The notes under the pieces: generated by a model | Databases searched by the model: none | Seen by the model: the letters and a program-made list of their open reading frames with translations, nothing else | Told to the model about the DNA's origin: nothing | Part shown: in pieces, positions 14,699 to 15,506 of the stretch | Position numbering within the stretch: the first letter of the stretch is position 1 | Layout of the letters: each line of letters begins with the position of its first letter | Source: DAOVRL01 sp964459805 | Lineage (GTDB): Bacteria; Planctomycetota; Phycisphaerae; Sedimentisphaerales; Anaerobacaceae | Assembly (NCBI GenBank): GCA_964459805.1 | Contig: CAYWOD010000071.1 | Span: 1-15,506, forward strand | DNA: 15,506 nucleotides | Direction: 5' to 3' | Position numbers and translations under genes: made by a program

Positions 14699-14771
14699 AA
14701 CATATCTTCTCCTACTGACTGTTATCAACTTCAAATGCTACATTTGTTCCGGGATTTAGCATTTGCCCTTG

Positions 14772-14790
14772 GCCCAAATGTCGTTTGGGC
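14772..14790. promoter_or_regulatory. Inverted repeat GCCCAAA-TGTCG-TTTGGGC in the divergent spacer
   Basis: A perfect 7-bp inverted repeat with a 5-base centre, 74 bp upstream of the oxidoreductase copy 2 start on the minus strand and 170 bp upstream of the ligase start. The size and position suit a regulator-binding site, or a hairpin in the oxidoreductase leader. Confidence 0.4.
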
Positions 14791-14876
14791 TCCATTTTCC
14801 CTATTATCTTCATCGCCCCGCACTTCACAAGCCTTTTTTGCGCGTCATTTCCCAAAAAACCATCGGACGATCCGGC

Positions 14877-14905
14877 TTGACCGGGCATACAGGTCTTTTT
14901 AGAAT
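14877..14905 (+). promoter_or_regulatory. Sigma70-like promoter of the acyl-CoA ligase gene
   Basis: TTGACC (14877-14882) and TAGAAT (14900-14905) are each one mismatch from consensus and separated by exactly 17 bp. Transcription would begin near 14912, about 48 bp before the ATG at 14960. This is the best promoter in the window. Confidence 0.65.
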
Positions 14906-14914
14906 TTGGTGAAC

Positions 14915-14928
14915 CTGCAATTTTGCAG
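14915..14928. promoter_or_regulatory. Palindrome CTGCAATTTTGCAG at the ligase transcription start
   Basis: CTGCAA and TTGCAG are perfect complements around a TT centre. It lies immediately downstream of the predicted +1 of the promoter at 14877-14905, where a bound repressor would block transcription. The centre is too tight for a stable hairpin, so a protein site is more likely than an RNA structure. Confidence 0.45.
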
Positions 14929-14959
14929 AAGCCTTGAACCAGCGGTGAAACGAAACAAA

Positions 14960-15506
14960 ATGGGCACGGTCGAGCTTCCCAAGCGGCTAAACGCCGCCGC
15001 AGTATTCGTTGACAGTCATTTGCAGCAGGGTCGGGCCGAGAAGGCGGCGATCCTTTGCGGTGACGAGACGGTCACCTACGCAGACCTCTACGAAGGAGTC
15101 AATCGCTTTGGAAACGCCCTGCTTGGACTGGGTATCCGCATGGAAGAGAGGGTTGCCATCATTATGCCGGACTGCCCCGAATGTGTGTATGCCTTTTTTG
15201 GAGCGATCAAGATCGGGGCCGTTGCGATCCCGATGAATACGCTGCTAATGCCTGCTGACTATGAGTACCTGCTCAACGACAGCCGGGCACAGGTGCTGGT
15301 GATCCATTCGTCGCTGCTGGACCGAGTTGAGTCTATTCGCTCGAAACTTAGATATGTCAAGCATGTCATCGTTGCCGGAGGCGCTGCCAAGCCCGACTTG
15401 TCTTTGAAGGAGTTGATGACTTCGGCGTCGAGCGAGTTGGCCCCGGCCGATACGAGCAAAGACGATTCGGCCTTTTGGCTCTATAGTTCCGGCACAACCG
15501 GCTTTC
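14960..15506 (+). CDS. Benzoate-CoA ligase-type acyl-CoA synthetase (N-terminal part)
   Basis: Partial gene; 182 codons are seen and the frame is open at the window edge. It belongs to the adenylate-forming (ANL) enzymes, which activate a carboxylic acid with ATP and join it to coenzyme A. The start LPKRLNAAAVFVD, the block VTYADLYEGVNRFGNALL, the segment IPMNTLLMPADYEYLLNDS, VIVAGGA and the nucleotide-binding core FWLYSSGTTG together match the benzoate-CoA ligase subgroup more than fatty-acid or acetate ligases. The substrate may be benzoate or another aromatic or short acid. The ATG at 14960 puts the protein start where the family begins, but only a weak AGCGGTGA precedes it. It has its own promoter and is transcribed divergently from the oxidoreductases. 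The C-terminal lid domain is outside the window. Confidence 0.88.
   Translation, partial: MGTVELPKRLNAAAVFVDSHLQQGRAEKAAILCGDETVTYADLYEGVNRFGNALLGLGIRMEERVAIIMPDCPECVYAFFGAIKIGAVAIPMNTLLMPADYEYLLNDSRAQVLVIHSSLLDRVESIRSKLRYVKHVIVAGGAAKPDLSLKELMTSASSELAPADTSKDDSAFWLYSSGTTGF

Overview
The window looks like a chromosomal piece of a Planctomycetota bacterium, most likely Phycisphaerae/Sedimentisphaerales-like. This is inferred from gene style: a secreted protein opening with a dockerin-like pair (GDLDGNCRVDFGD), a pseudopilin ending in the H-X9-DG motif, two Tat-exported Gfo/Idh/MocA oxidoreductases, a secreted SUMF1-fold protein, and gene-sparse spacers with hairpins and short repeats. No rRNA, tRNA, CRISPR array, transposase or phage gene was seen.

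Layout. 1-442 is non-coding, with a diverged inverted repeat pair and a 32-bp motif that recurs upstream of a later gene. 443-1543 (+) is 3-dehydroquinate synthase (aroB). 1787-7189 (+) is a secreted protein of 1800 residues: dockerin-like pair, four lamin-tail domains of two alternating subtypes, a jelly-roll interrupted by another module, two chitobiase-C/Fn3-like domains and a central CotH kinase-like domain. 7427-8281 (+) is a type II/IV pseudopilin. 8652-10121 (+) is a secreted two-domain protein with a polysaccharide-lyase/lectin-like jelly-roll look. 10122-10666 is a degenerate convergent spacer holding a fragment of a parallel beta-helix gene and an unexplained segment. On the minus strand, 14698 down to 10667, lie two Tat-exported Gfo/Idh/MocA oxidoreductases and a secreted SUMF1-fold protein. 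14960 to the end (+) is the N-terminal part of a benzoate-CoA-ligase-type acyl-CoA synthetase, with a good sigma70-like promoter and a palindrome at its predicted transcription start.

How the genes may work together. Apart from aroB and the acyl-CoA ligase, most products carry export signals. The PL-like protein, the beta-helix remnant, the oxidoreductases and the SUMF1-like protein suggest extracellular or periplasmic handling of polysaccharides and sugar derivatives. The CotH/lamin-tail protein and the pseudopilin look like surface components. There is no recognisable complete new defence or mobile system. The strongest candidates for novelty are the CotH/lamin-tail protein with its nested domain, the 32-bp repeat shared by two gene leaders, and the beta-helix/unknown-segment junction.
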